NCBI RefSeq assembly: GCF_002265875.1
Contig: NZ_NPFA01000002.1
Span: 186,157 to 250,156, forward strand
Reading direction: 5' to 3'
DNA from: Marinococcus halophilus
GTDB lineage: Bacteria > Bacillota > Bacilli > Bacillales > Marinococcaceae
DNA length: 64,000 bases
Shown here: positions 50,649 through 60,600 of the stretch, piece by piece
How positions within the stretch are numbered: the stretch's first letter is position 1
Layout of the letters: each line of letters opens with the position of its first letter
Program-made: the position numbers and the translations under genes
Notes under the pieces: model-generated
The model's input: only the letters and a program-made list of their open reading frames with translations
What the model was told of the DNA's origin: nothing
Databases searched by the model: none

Positions 50649-52694
50649 ATGAATTCCATACTTCAATCACCTGTCTCTGACTTAAGAGGTGTAGGAGAAG
50701 AAAAACAACGGGAGCTCGAACAGCTTGGTATCGCCACCATAAATGACCTGCTTCACCATTTCCCCTATCGATACGAAAACCACGAAGTGGTTCCTATAGA
50801 AGAATTGAAGCATCAGGAAAAAGTGACAATTACCGGCGAAGTGCAGTCGGAGCCGTCAGTGCGCTTTTTCGGCAAAAAAAAGTCCCGGATGACGGTGCGG
50901 ATTTTAATTGACCATTTACTGGTGACCGCTGTGTTTTTTAACCGGGCGTTTTTAAAAAAGCAGATAGAAGTCGGTAAACAGGTGACGATCACCGGCAAAT
51001 GGGATAAACATCGTCTTACGATATCGGTTCAGGACTTTCGGGCCGGCGCCCCTGATCCGGCAAAGCAGCTTGAGCCAATATACAGTGTGGCGGGCAGCCT
51101 GACGGTCAAACAGATGCAGCGGATTCAGGCAGAGGCGGTAAAGCACGTCTATCAGATAGTGCCTGAAAACCTGCCCGGGGAAATACGGGAAAGGTACCGT
51201 CTTCCAGGAAAGCCTGAGACCTTTCAGGCGCTGCACCAGCCAAGGAGCCGGGAGGAGCTGAAGCACGCAAGAAGACGATATGTCTATGAAGAACTGCTGT
51301 TTTTTCAGCTGAAAATGCAGATGTTTAAACGGATGGAACGGCAGTCGGCCTCAGCTCAGCCGTTTGTGTATGATGCAGAGGCCACGGCAGCTTTTGAAAA
51401 ACAGCTTCCGTTTCCGCTGACGAATGCGCAAAAAAGAGTAGTGCGGGAAATCCTGGAGGATATTGAAGCCCCTATAAGGATGAACCGCCTCCTGCAGGGG
51501 GACGTTGGCTCCGGGAAAACGGTAGTGGCCTCTATTGCCATGCAGGCGGTGTTTACAGGCAAGGCACAATCAGCGCTGATGGTGCCTACAGAGATTCTCG
51601 CCGAGCAGCACTATGAATCTCTTGAGGAGCTATTTGCAGGCACAGAGGTGACCGTCGGCCTGCTGACCGGCTCCATGCGGCAGAAGGAAAAACGTAACGT
51701 GTATGAACGCATCACTGATGGCACCATTGATATTATTATCGGAACCCACGCCCTCATTCAGGAGCCCGTACAGTTTAATAACCTGAAGCTTGTCATTACC
51801 GATGAGCAGCACCGGTTCGGGGTAGGCCAGCGCCGGATCCTTAAAGAAAAGGGAGAGGACCCGGACGTATTGTTTATGACCGCAACTCCGATACCCCGGA
51901 CGCTTGCTATCAGCGTATACGGAGATATGGACGTATCCGTGATTGATGAGATGCCTCCCGGGCGAAAACCGATTGAAACGTATTGGGCCAAGCCGCAGAT
52001 GCTAGAGCGGGTGCTTCGTTTCGTGCAGAAAGAAATCGACCAGGGAAGGCAGGCGTATGTGATCTGTCCGCTTATTGAAGAGTCGGAAGCGCTCGACGTG
52101 CAAAATGCGATTGATGTGCACGCCCAGCTAATGCAGTTTTTTCCGGGTTACCGGGTCGGCCTCATGCACGGCCGGCTCCCGGCGGAGGAAAAGGAAGACG
52201 TGATGCAGCGGTTTGCTGCCCATGAGCTGGACATTCTCGTTTCAACGACGGTGGTTGAGGTTGGCGTAAACGTCCAGAATGCCACGATGATGGTAATTTA
52301 TGATGCAGAGCGTTTCGGCCTTTCCCAGCTGCACCAGCTGCGGGGGCGTGTCGGTCGCGGGGAGCATCAGTCCTACTGTGTACTGTTGGCTGATCCAAAA
52401 TCCGAAACCGGCCAGGAGAGAATGAGTATCATGCAGGAGACCGAAGACGGCTTTGTGCTGTCAGAGAAAGATCTGGAGCTTCGGGGCCCGGGAGACTTTT
52501 TCGGAAAAAAGCAGAGCGGCCTGCCCGAGTTTAAAATTGCCGATGTGGTCCACGATTTTAAAGCTCTCGAAACCGCCCGGGACGATGCGGCTAAGTTAAT
52601 CCGCAGCGAAGTGTTCTGGAAGGATGAAAAGTATCTGGGTCTCCGGGAATATCTTGAGGAGGCGGGAGCTTTTCAAAAAGATAAACTGGATTAG
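50649..52694 (+). CDS. recG: ATP-dependent DNA helicase RecG
   Basis: RecG reverses stalled forks and processes branched DNA. The wedge domain with its OB fold (about 55-150) comes first, then the helicase core with Walker A GDVGSGKTVVA, DEQHRFG as the DEAH-box equivalent, TATPIPRTLA, and the later motifs QLRGRVGRG and SEKDLELRGPGDFFG. ATG 50649 behind AAGGAAGGG gives 681 residues, as in Bacillus. The in-frame start at 50598 would include the ribosome site and is rejected. Confidence 0.97.
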   Translation: MNSILQSPVSDLRGVGEEKQRELEQLGIATINDLLHHFPYRYENHEVVPIEELKHQEKVTITGEVQSEPSVRFFGKKKSRMTVRILIDHLLVTAVFFNRAFLKKQIEVGKQVTITGKWDKHRLTISVQDFRAGAPDPAKQLEPIYSVAGSLTVKQMQRIQAEAVKHVYQIVPENLPGEIRERYRLPGKPETFQALHQPRSREELKHARRRYVYEELLFFQLKMQMFKRMERQSASAQPFVYDAEATAAFEKQLPFPLTNAQKRVVREILEDIEAPIRMNRLLQGDVGSGKTVVASIAMQAVFTGKAQSALMVPTEILAEQHYESLEELFAGTEVTVGLLTGSMRQKEKRNVYERITDGTIDIIIGTHALIQEPVQFNNLKLVITDEQHRFGVGQRRILKEKGEDPDVLFMTATPIPRTLAISVYGDMDVSVIDEMPPGRKPIETYWAKPQMLERVLRFVQKEIDQGRQAYVICPLIEESEALDVQNAIDVHAQLMQFFPGYRVGLMHGRLPAEEKEDVMQRFAAHELDILVSTTVVEVGVNVQNATMMVIYDAERFGLSQLHQLRGRVGRGEHQSYCVLLADPKSETGQERMSIMQETEDGFVLSEKDLELRGPGDFFGKKQSGLPEFKIADVVHDFKALETARDDAAKLIRSEVFWKDEKYLGLREYLEEAGAFQKDKLD

Positions 52695-52697
52695 TGG

Positions 52698-52726
52698 TTG
52701 AAATGAAAGAAATCGGTCTATATACT
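52698..52726 (+). promoter_or_regulatory. fapR operon promoter
   Basis: TTGAAA (52698-52703) and TATACT (52721-52726) are spaced by exactly 17 nt, a strong sigma-A match, starting 4 nt after the recG stop codon. Confidence 0.85.
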
Positions 52727-52747
52727 ACTATTAGTACCTACTCATAG
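52727..52747 (+). promoter_or_regulatory. FapR operator
   Basis: The core TTAGTACCTA (52731-52740), inside a partly palindromic stretch, is the conserved core of FapR boxes in Bacillus. It directly follows the -10 box and covers the expected transcription start, so FapR binding would block transcription and malonyl-CoA would release it. Confidence 0.85.
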
Positions 52748-52762
52748 AAGTGGATGATTAAA

Positions 52763-53335
52763 ATGGCCCGAAAAAATAAAAAGGCAAGACAGGAAGAGCT
52801 TCAGGCTGTTATTGCCTCGAACCCTTTTATTACTGATGAAGCACTTGCCCGGTCGTTTCAGGTAAGTGTACAGACGGTTCGTCTGGACCGCCTGGAGCTT
52901 TCGATCCCGGAGCACCGGGAGAGAATCAAGCACGTAGCCAAGGAAAGGCTTGATGAAGTAAAGGCGCTGCCGCTTGACGAAGTGATTGGCGAGGTTATTG
53001 ACCTCCATCTGGACCGCGAAGCGATCAGCATGCTTGAGATTACGGAAGATCACGTTTTCTCAAGGAATGGCATTGCACGCGGCCATTATCTGTTTGCGCA
53101 GGCGAATTCGCTGGCTGTGGCTGTGATCAACGATGATCTGGCGCTTACGATGCGTTCTTCGCTGGAATTCAACCGGCAGGTACTTCTGGGAGAACGAATT
53201 ATTTCAAAAGCGGTCGTTACAAAAAAGACCGAAAGAAAAACATATGTTACGGTGACAAGCCGCGTGCAGGGGGAAGAAGTGTTTCAGGGCGACTTCGTCA
53301 TGTACCGCTCCCACGCTGCTCCGGTGAGTGAATAA
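52763..53335 (+). CDS. fapR: Fatty acid and phospholipid synthesis repressor FapR
   Basis: FapR represses lipid genes and is released by malonyl-CoA. The 190-residue protein has an N-terminal DeoR-like helix-turn-helix ([29 protein letters not shown] in part, about 24-50), a linker, and a C-terminal hot-dog effector domain with [22 protein letters not shown] cut within the known malonyl-CoA region. I chose ATG 52763, nine bases after GAAGTGG; ATG 52754 touches that site. It heads fapR-plsX-fabD-fabG. Confidence 0.95.
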   Translation: MARKNKKARQEELQAVIASNPFITDEALARSFQVSVQTVRLDRLELSIPEHRERIKHVAKERLDEVKALPLDEVIGEVIDLHLDREAISMLEITEDHVFSRNGIARGHYLFAQANSLAVAVINDDLALTMRSSLEFNRQVLLGERIISKAVVTKKTERKTYVTVTSRVQGEEVFQGDFVMYRSHAAPVSE

Positions 53336-53347
53336 GGAGACTAAAAA

Positions 53348-54328
53348 ATGAGAATTGTAGTCGATGCAATGGGCGGCGATCATTCTCCTAAAGCCCAGGT
53401 GGCGGGAGCAATGGCTGCTGTACAAGCTTTTAAAGATATTGAAATCACACTGGTGGGCTCTGAGTCCCAGATTAAAAAGCATTTATCCAAGACGGAGCGG
53501 ATTGATATTTTGCATACCGATGAAGTGATTGACGGAGATGAATCCCCGACAAAAGCAATCCGTCGCAAAAAACAGTCCTCCATGGTACTGGCTGTGCAGG
53601 AAGTGAAAGAGGGACGGGCAGTGGCTGGTATTTCGTGCGGCAACACCGGCGCCTTTATGACGGCCGGACTTTTGCACATTGGCAGAATACACGGCGTGGA
53701 ACGGCCAGCTCTCGCTCCGACACTCCCTACGGTGGACGGCACGGGCTTTCTTCTGCTTGATGCCGGGGCTAATATGGATGCAAAGGCGAGTCACCTGTAT
53801 CAGCATGCGATTTTAGGCAGTACATATATGCAGCTGGTGCGGGGAGTTGAAAAGCCGCGGGTCGGGCTTGTTAATATTGGAACAGAGAAAGGCAAAGGCA
53901 ATAATTTAATGAAAGAGACGTATGAATTGCTCGAGCATGCCCCAATTAATTTTGTCGGGAATGTAGAATCGAGGGATTTGCTCGACGACGTCTGTGACGT
54001 AGCGGTCTGCGACGGCTTTTCTGGAAACCTCGTGCTGAAATCTATTGAAGGGACCGCATCCACGCTGTTTTCTCTGCTGAAAAAAGAATTCATGGCAAGC
54101 CTGTGGACAAAGCTGGCTGCTGCTATGATGAAAACAGGACTGATGCACCTGCGGGAAAAAATGAATTATTCCCATCACGGCGGCGCTACACTCGTGGGGC
54201 TGCAGGCTCCGCTGATCAAGTGCCACGGTTCGTCTGATCACATCTCCGTGTACCACTCGATCCGCCAGGCCCGGCAGATGGCCCAGGAAAATGTGACACA
54301 CCTTATGCAGCAGCATTTAGAAGAGTAG
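53348..54328 (+). CDS. plsX: Phosphate acyltransferase PlsX
   Basis: PlsX makes acyl-phosphate from acyl-ACP for glycerolipid synthesis. It begins RIVVDAMGGDHSPKA, and has DEVIDGDESPTKAIRRKK, SCGNTGAFM, LLDAGANMDA and NIGTEKGKGN, all family motifs. Length 326 residues; AAGGAG precedes ATG 53348. It is co-transcribed with fapR and fabD. Confidence 0.96.
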   Translation: MRIVVDAMGGDHSPKAQVAGAMAAVQAFKDIEITLVGSESQIKKHLSKTERIDILHTDEVIDGDESPTKAIRRKKQSSMVLAVQEVKEGRAVAGISCGNTGAFMTAGLLHIGRIHGVERPALAPTLPTVDGTGFLLLDAGANMDAKASHLYQHAILGSTYMQLVRGVEKPRVGLVNIGTEKGKGNNLMKETYELLEHAPINFVGNVESRDLLDDVCDVAVCDGFSGNLVLKSIEGTASTLFSLLKKEFMASLWTKLAAAMMKTGLMHLREKMNYSHHGGATLVGLQAPLIKCHGSSDHISVYHSIRQARQMAQENVTHLMQQHLEE

Positions 54329-54339
54329 GAGGCTTCACA

Positions 54340-55287
54340 ATGGGAAAAACCGCTTTTATATTTCCGGGACAGGGGTCCCAGTTTGTTGGAATGGGAAAAG
54401 AGCTGTATGATCACACTCCGGTTGCCCGCACGGTATTTCAGGAAGCAGATGAAGCGCTCGGGTACAGCCTGACCAATATTATGTTCAACGGACCGGAGGA
54501 GACATTAACCCAGACAGAATACACCCAGCCGGCGCTGCTTACAATGAGCGCTGCTCTCCATGCACTTGTGGAGGAGCAGGGACTACAGGCAGATTACACA
54601 GCCGGCCACAGCCTCGGGGAATACTCTGCGCTGGTGGCTAATGGGGCGCTTAAATTCGCAGACGCTGTTTCTGTCGTAGCAAAGCGTGGAAAATGGATGG
54701 CCGAAGCAGATGCTGATGGTAAGGGAACCATGGCCGCCGTCATGGGCATGGAGCGTGAAGATCTGCAGAAGCTTGTGGAGGAAGCGACAGAAGCCGCAGA
54801 TAAAGTGCAGCTGGCCAACCTGAACGCGCCCGGACAGATAGTCATCTCCGGAAGCCGGGAAGGTGTGAGTTATGTGGAGGAACACGGCCCTGAGCGAGGG
54901 GCGAAAAAAGTAGTTCCGCTGCAGGTAAGCGGCCCGTTTCATTCTTCATTTATGAAGCCGGCGGAGGAAAAACTGGCAGAGGCGCTGCAAAATGTAGAAA
55001 TTCGCGCACCGCGCCGGCCGCTTGTAGCAAACGTGGATGCGAAAGAAACGACGGATCCATCTGCGATCCGCCAGCAGTTGATTGCCCAGGTGACTTCTCC
55101 CGTCCACTGGGAGGATTCGATTCGCCGCCTGATTGACCTTGGTGCAACGGAGTTTGTGGAAATCGGCCCGGGCAATGTTCTGAGCGGGATGATCCGGCGG
55201 ATTCAGCGCCGCGGCCTGGATGTACATGCAGTGCAGGACGAAGCATCGTTAGACAAATGGCTCGAAAAAAGGAGTGCATCGTCATGA
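54340..55287 (+). CDS. fabD: Malonyl-CoA:ACP transacylase FabD
   Basis: FabD loads malonate onto acyl carrier protein. It has [14 protein letters not shown] at the start, the nucleophile-elbow motif [12 protein letters not shown] with the active Ser near residue 90, and [10 protein letters not shown] with the catalytic His. Length 315 residues. Its last bases overlap the fabG start as ATGA. Confidence 0.96.
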   Translation: MGKTAFIFPGQGSQFVGMGKELYDHTPVARTVFQEADEALGYSLTNIMFNGPEETLTQTEYTQPALLTMSAALHALVEEQGLQADYTAGHSLGEYSALVANGALKFADAVSVVAKRGKWMAEADADGKGTMAAVMGMEREDLQKLVEEATEAADKVQLANLNAPGQIVISGSREGVSYVEEHGPERGAKKVVPLQVSGPFHSSFMKPAEEKLAEALQNVEIRAPRRPLVANVDAKETTDPSAIRQQLIAQVTSPVHWEDSIRRLIDLGATEFVEIGPGNVLSGMIRRIQRRGLDVHAVQDEASLDKWLEKRSASS

Positions 55288-56030
55288 ATTTTGAAGGACA
55301 AAGCGTGCTTGTAACGGGTGCCTCGAGAGGTATTGGCAGGGCCATTGCCCTCGGCTTTGCGGCTCAGGGGGCGAACGTTGCCATCAACTATGCCGGCAGC
55401 CGGGAAAAAGCCGAGGATACCGCTTCGCAGTGCGGGAAGCACGGGGTGAAAACGCTCGTTATCCAGGCCGATGTGTCGAGCGAATCGGATGTAAAAGAAA
55501 TGCTTAAACAAGTAACAGAGGAATTCGGCGGTATCGACGTACTTGTAAACAATGCCGGTATTACGAAAGACAACCTGTTAATGCGCATGAAAGAAGACGA
55601 GTGGGACGACGTAATCGACACGAATTTAAAGAGTGTATTTTTGACGTCCCGGGCCGCGGCTAGGCCGATGATGAAAAAACGGGGCGGAACAATCATCAAT
55701 ATGGCCTCTGTCGTTGGTACAACCGGCAACCCCGGCCAGGCAAACTATACGGCATCAAAAGCTGGAGTCGTGGGACTTACGAAAACGCTCGCCCGTGAAC
55801 TTGCTTCAAGAAATATCCGCGTGAACGCTGTCGCCCCCGGATTCATCTCGACGGAAATGACAGAGGAGCTTGAAGAAGGAACTAAAGAGCAAATGATGCA
55901 GCAGATCCCGTTGCAAAAGCTTGGGGATGCGGAAGACGTAGCCAATACTGTATTGTTTCTGGCTTCAGACAGCGCCAAATATATGACTGGCCAGACGCTT
56001 CATGTTGACGGCGGCATGGTAATGCCATAA
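55284..56030 (+). CDS. fabG: 3-oxoacyl-ACP reductase FabG
   Basis: FabG is the NADPH-dependent ketoacyl reductase of fatty acid elongation, of the short-chain dehydrogenase family. It has [29 protein letters not shown], and the catalytic Ser-Tyr-Lys set in INMASVVG and YTASKAG. ATG 55284 overlaps the fabD stop codon and gives 248 residues; the longer in-frame ORF from 55257 is inside fabD. Confidence 0.96.
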   Translation: MNFEGQSVLVTGASRGIGRAIALGFAAQGANVAINYAGSREKAEDTASQCGKHGVKTLVIQADVSSESDVKEMLKQVTEEFGGIDVLVNNAGITKDNLLMRMKEDEWDDVIDTNLKSVFLTSRAAARPMMKKRGGTIINMASVVGTTGNPGQANYTASKAGVVGLTKTLARELASRNIRVNAVAPGFISTEMTEELEEGTKEQMMQQIPLQKLGDAEDVANTVLFLASDSAKYMTGQTLHVDGGMVMP

Positions 56031-56118
56031 AATGTCGGTGACACAGCGGTTTCATTCACGGCAGGAAGTGGAATGAACGGGGTGAAGCCGAAACGATTCT
56101 TTGAAGGAGGTGAATGGA

Positions 56119-56349
56119 ATGGCAGATACGTTGGAACGTGTAAAAAAAATCGTAGCAGACCACCTCGGGGTGGATGAAGCGAACGTAAATAAAGACGCGA
56201 CCTTTAAGGAAGACCTCGGCGCGGACTCTCTCGATGTAGTCGAATTAGTCATGGAGCTGGAAGATGAATTTGATCTGGAAATTTCTGATGAAGAAGCAGA
56301 AAAAATTCAAACAGTCGGTGATGTAATTAATTACATAGAGAAGCAGTAA
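56119..56349 (+). CDS. acpP: Acyl carrier protein
   Basis: The 76-residue acidic protein carries growing acyl chains on a phosphopantetheine arm attached to Ser in [15 protein letters not shown]. The ribosome site AAGGAGGTGA (56104-56113) is a perfect match to the anti-Shine-Dalgarno sequence, suiting one of the most abundant cell proteins. ATG 56119 is chosen on this basis; TTG 56101 is rejected. Confidence 0.98.
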   Translation: MADTLERVKKIVADHLGVDEANVNKDATFKEDLGADSLDVVELVMELEDEFDLEISDEEAEKIQTVGDVINYIEKQ

Positions 56350-56357
56350 TAGAAAGC

Positions 56358-56392
56358 AAGCCCACGTCCTGTGAAAGCGGGCTGGGCTTTTC
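56358..56392 (+). terminator. Terminator after acpP
   Basis: AAGCCCA (56358-56364) pairs with TGGGCTT (56383-56389), followed by a short T-run ending TTTTC. The loop contains a further GCCC/GGGC pairing option. Confidence 0.7.
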
Positions 56393-56431
56393 TATGTAAT
56401 ACCCCGAAATTAGTTTAAGGGAGGACCTTTT

Positions 56432-57187
56432 GTGCCAAAACCTACATCGTCCAAAAACCAGTCCAGGGAGAAAGCAGTATTTACCACCAGACAGCATGAA
56501 CTCATGCAGTCCATTCTCCGGGAGCTTCAGGTTTCATTTGCAGACGAACAGCTGCTGAGGCAGGCTTTCACCCATTCTTCCTATGTGAATGAACATCGAA
56601 TGAAACACGTAAAAGATAATGAACGTTTGGAATTTCTCGGCGATGCTGTATTGGAGCTGGCGGTTTCCAACCATTTGTTCCGCGAATTTCCTTCCATGAC
56701 GGAAGGCGATATGACAAAACTACGCGCTGCAATGGTATGTGAAGCATCGCTAGCTAGCTTGGCCGAGGAATTGCAATTTGGGAACGTGGTCCTGATGGGC
56801 AAAGGCGAAGAAATGACCGGAGGCCGTACCCGTCCGGCGCTGCTCGCAGACGTGTTTGAGTCGTTTGTTGGTGCAATGTATCTTGATCAGGGGCTTTCAA
56901 ACGTCGAACAGTTTCTGGAACGCTTCGTGTTTCCGAAGCTTGATGAAGGAGCTTTTTCCGTTACGGCTGATTACAAAAGTCAGCTGCAGGAATTTGTTCA
57001 AAAAGAAAACCTTGGTGTTATTTCCTATGAAATTACCGATGAGCAGGGGCCGGCCCATAACAGGGAATTTTCTTCTGCTGTTTCGGTAAACGAAACCCGC
57101 GTCGGCACCGGCCGCGGAAGATCAAAAAAAGAAGCGGAACAGCGGGCAGCGCAGGCCACGCTTGAACAGCTGCAGCGCCGTGAATAG
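56432..57187 (+). CDS. rnc: Ribonuclease III
   Basis: RNase III cuts double-stranded RNA, including rRNA precursors and the scRNA. The catalytic domain (about 20-165) contains the signature [14 protein letters not shown] and the second acidic site in [13 protein letters not shown]; the C-terminal dsRNA-binding domain (about 178-248) has [11 protein letters not shown] and [14 protein letters not shown]. The start GTG 56432 follows GGGAGGA. Length 251 residues. The rnc-smc-ftsY order is as in Bacillus, with one extra gene inserted on the other strand. Confidence 0.96.
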   Translation: MPKPTSSKNQSREKAVFTTRQHELMQSILRELQVSFADEQLLRQAFTHSSYVNEHRMKHVKDNERLEFLGDAVLELAVSNHLFREFPSMTEGDMTKLRAAMVCEASLASLAEELQFGNVVLMGKGEEMTGGRTRPALLADVFESFVGAMYLDQGLSNVEQFLERFVFPKLDEGAFSVTADYKSQLQEFVQKENLGVISYEITDEQGPAHNREFSSAVSVNETRVGTGRGRSKKEAEQRAAQATLEQLQRRE

Positions 57188-57196
57188 AAGAATTAA

Positions 57197-57226
57197 AAAA
57201 CAACCGCCAGCAATTGGCGGTTGTTT
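57197..57226. terminator. Bidirectional terminator between rnc and the DUF1128 gene
   Basis: A perfect stem AACAACCGCCA with TGGCGGTTGTT around a GCAAT loop has A residues upstream and TTT downstream. It serves convergent transcription. Confidence 0.9.
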
Positions 57227-57237
57227 AAATGTGCGGT

Positions 57238-57462
57238 TCAGCCCTTGCGCAGGTGGCCGAGCTCAGAAACGATGGCCTGCATTTCGCTGACGCTTATATT
57301 ATCTTTGGCATCTACCATGTCGTAGATTTCTTTAATCTCATGGTATTGATCGACATCAAAATGTTCCGGCTGCATTACGGAGACATTGACGATCTGTAGT
57401 TTTTTCTGCAGGTCGGTAATCATATAATCCAGGTTATCACGGCTTGCTTGTTCTAAACTCAT
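57238..57462 (-). CDS. DUF1128-family small protein (YfkK-like)
   Basis: A 74-residue acidic, soluble, probably helical protein with SRDNLDYMITDLQKKLQIV near its start and SVSEMQAIVSELGHLRKG at its end; this pattern I recognise as DUF1128 (YfkK in Bacillus subtilis), of unknown function. ATG 57462 has GGAGGAG upstream; an in-frame GTG at 57483 would include it. The gene has its own near-consensus promoter and a terminator, and stands on the minus strand between rnc and smc, where Bacillus has no such gene. Confidence 0.8.
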   Translation of the reverse strand: MSLEQASRDNLDYMITDLQKKLQIVNVSVMQPEHFDVDQYHEIKEIYDMVDAKDNISVSEMQAIVSELGHLRKG

Positions 57463-57558
57463 AGCGATTTTTTTCTCCTCCACTCCGTCCAGTTTAAACC
57501 CTTGCGGTTCATTTCTTTATAAGAACCCTCGCGGTGTTTTCATGACAACGTTATTATT

Positions 57559-57587
57559 ATTGTAGTGGTTTTTCCTTCGTTTGACAA
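57559..57587 (-). promoter_or_regulatory. Promoter of the DUF1128 gene
   Basis: On the minus strand TTGTCA (57587-57582) and TACAAT (57564-57559) are spaced by exactly 17 nt. Confidence 0.8.
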
Positions 57588-57605
57588 AGGGGGATTTAGA
57601 TCGAG

Positions 57606-57634
57606 TTCTGCCGGTGTGCGTGGTGTGATAAAAT
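57606..57634 (+). promoter_or_regulatory. Candidate smc promoter
   Basis: TAAAAT (57629-57634) with a TGA extension is preceded at 17 nt by TTCTGC, a weak -35. It lies about 65 nt upstream of the smc start. Confidence 0.6.
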
Positions 57635-57699
57635 ATAAATAGTGAAGCACAGTGGCTAAAGCTTTTGGAGCATACTATAAAATAAGAGGGGGCATACCT

Positions 57700-60600
57700 T
57701 TGTTCCTGAAACGAATAGAAATCAAAGGATTTAAATCGTTTGCCGACCGTTTACATATTGACTTTAATCCCGGCATAACGACCGTAGTGGGACCAAACGG
57801 CAGCGGAAAAAGCAATATTTCCGACAGCATCCGCTGGGTGCTTGGGGAACAGTCGGCCCGTTCCCTACGGGGCGCCCGGATGGAAGACGTGATTTTTTCG
57901 GGAAGTGACACGCGCCGTGGGCTGAATATTGCGGAAGTAACGCTTGTGCTTGATAACGAGGGTGGAGGCCTCCCGTATGAATACAGTGAAATCAGCGTGA
58001 CACGCCGGCTGTACCGTTCCGGTGAAAGTGAATATCTGCTGAACCGGACAAAATGCCGTCGTAAAGATATTATCGACCTGTTTATGGATTCCGGCATGGG
58101 GAAAGAATCGTTTTCAATTATTGGCCAGGGCCGGGTCGAAGAAGTGTTAAACAGCCGCCCGGAAGAGCGGCGCGCAATGTTTGAGGAGGCCTCCGGCGTA
58201 CTGAAATATAAGCAGCGCAAGCAGGAGGCCGAACGGAAATTTGAATCCACAGAGGCGAATCTGCACCGGGTAAAGGATATTCTGCATGAGTTGAACGAGC
58301 AGATGGAGCCGCTTCAAATCCAGGCCTCTGCTGCGAAAGATTATCTGGAAAAACGGGAGGAGCTTGAATCCCTGGAATCAGCTCTACTTGTACATGAAAT
58401 TGAAGAACTGCACTCTGAGTGGAAAACAGCCCAGCAGGAAGAAAAAATGGAAAAAGAGAACAATGATCGCTGGAAACAGAAAAAAGAAGAGACTGAAGCG
58501 GCTGCCCGGAAAGCCCGGAGGCTCGAAGCCCTGCTCGCCCGGTTCCACCAGCAGGTGCAGAGCGGCTATGTGAAAGCGGCCAGAAACCTTGAAAAACGCG
58601 AAGGGGATCGTAATCTTTCCAACGAGCAGGGAAAGCATGCGGCTGAAAAGCTGGAGGCGGAGAAAAAAGCGCTTGAAGAAGACGAAACGAAGCTGAGCGG
58701 GGTTGCAAACGCCTACCGGGAACAAAGAGACCGGTATGAAAAGGAGAACGAAGCGCTCAACAGCGCAATGAATTCTCTGCAGGCTGTCCAAAAGCAGCTG
58801 CGCTCCTACCAGGAAATGAATGGGAAGGAGCTTGAAGAAGAAAAAAGTGAGTACATTGACCGGCTGAATGAGCAGGCCTCTATTGGCAACGAGACTCGTT
58901 ATGTGACAGATCAGAAATCTTCCCTCGAACGACGCATGAACGCGCTGAAAGAGGATAACCAATCATTTCTTGAAGAACGCCGGAGCTCCGGGCAGATCGT
59001 GGAGAAACGGAAAAAAGAAGAAGAATCGCTCTTGCAGCAAACAGAAAATGCACGTGCGGATGCAGAAGCGGCGCGCAGCGAAGAAGAGCGCCTGGAAGAA
59101 AAATTGAAAGAACAGGAAGATAAGCTGTATAAAGCGTATCGGTACGTGGACGAAAAAAAATCAAAAATCCGGATGCTTGAAGAAATGCAGGAGGAATACT
59201 CCGGCTATTATCAAGGTGCTAAAGAAATTTTGAAAGCCCGGGAACAGAAGCTTGCGGGCATTATCGGTTCAGTGGCAGAGCTGATCGATGTGCCTGCGGC
59301 ATACGTGGAGGCGATGGAAACGGCTCTCGGGGCATCGCTGCAGCATATTGTAACCCGGACCGAAAAGGATGCCCGTGAAGCGATTGCGTTTCTGCGCAGG
59401 CACCAAAAGGGACGGGCAACCCTGCTTCCTTCTGAAACAGTGCGGCCGAGGCGGGCAGACCGGGCCAGCTATGACAAGGCCCGGTCGTTTTCCGGTTTTA
59501 TCGGCACTGCCGGAGAGCTCGTGCAGGTGCGCCCGGGATACGAGCACATCCGCGACCAGCTGCTCGGACACATTTTTGTGGTGGACCAGCTGGAAACGGC
59601 GAACCGGCTGGCAGCAGCATGCAGCTATAAGCTTCGTATCGTTACCCTCGAGGGGGACGTCGTAAACCCCGGAGGCTCGATGAGCGGGGGGAAAACACAG
59701 AATCAAAAGGGAACGCTTCTCGAAAAGCAGCGTGAACTTCGGGAGTTAAAAGACAATTTATCAGACATAGAAAAAAAGACTGCAGACTGGGAAAAAACAG
59801 TGGAGCAGACGAAACAGGCTGCAAAAAAGCAGAAAGAAACCGCCGGCGAAAAGCAGCAGAAAGCCCTCGAATACAGCAGCCAGCTCGAGGAAAAAAAAGA
59901 GATGCGCCGCAAAAGCGAGCAGGAGCATGACCGCCTTGATTCCCGTCTTGGTATGTTTGACCGGGAATACGAGTCGCTAGAAGAAGAGAAGGAACGTCTG
60001 GAAGAGCGGCTGCAGGTGCTTGAAGGAAGCCGGAAGAGAGTGGAAAAAACCCTTTCGGAGTTAAAATCCTCAATCGACAAGCTCGAACAGGAATACTCAA
60101 AGCGGGATAAGGAAGAAGCGTCGCTGCGTGAGCAGGAAACAGATGAGAAAGTACGGACAGCGGCACTGCGGGAGAATGTATCCGCTCAACAAAAAGAAAA
60201 AGAACGGCTGCATAGAGAAAAAGAAGAGCTTGAACAGGCGGTGGCGGAACGAAAAGAGCGGGCTGTCTCCTGGGAAGAGCATTTGAATAATGACCGCAGC
60301 GGGCACGACTGGGATCAACTGGTGAAAGAAGCCAGCAATGCCAAGGCTGAGATTGAGCGCCTCCAGGAACGGATCAACGATCAAAAGGCGCGTACGGCCC
60401 GGGATGCAGAACAGATAGAAGCAACAGCCTCCGTCCAGAATGACCGTTATCAGGAGAGCCGGGAACGCCTGCACGAAACGACAGTGCGCATGAACCGCCT
60501 CGACGTGGCGCTGGAAAATAAAATCACCTATCTGCAGTCCGAATATGAACTGTCGTTTGAACGGGCGAAGCAAAAGCATACGCTGGCTGTAAGCGCGGAG

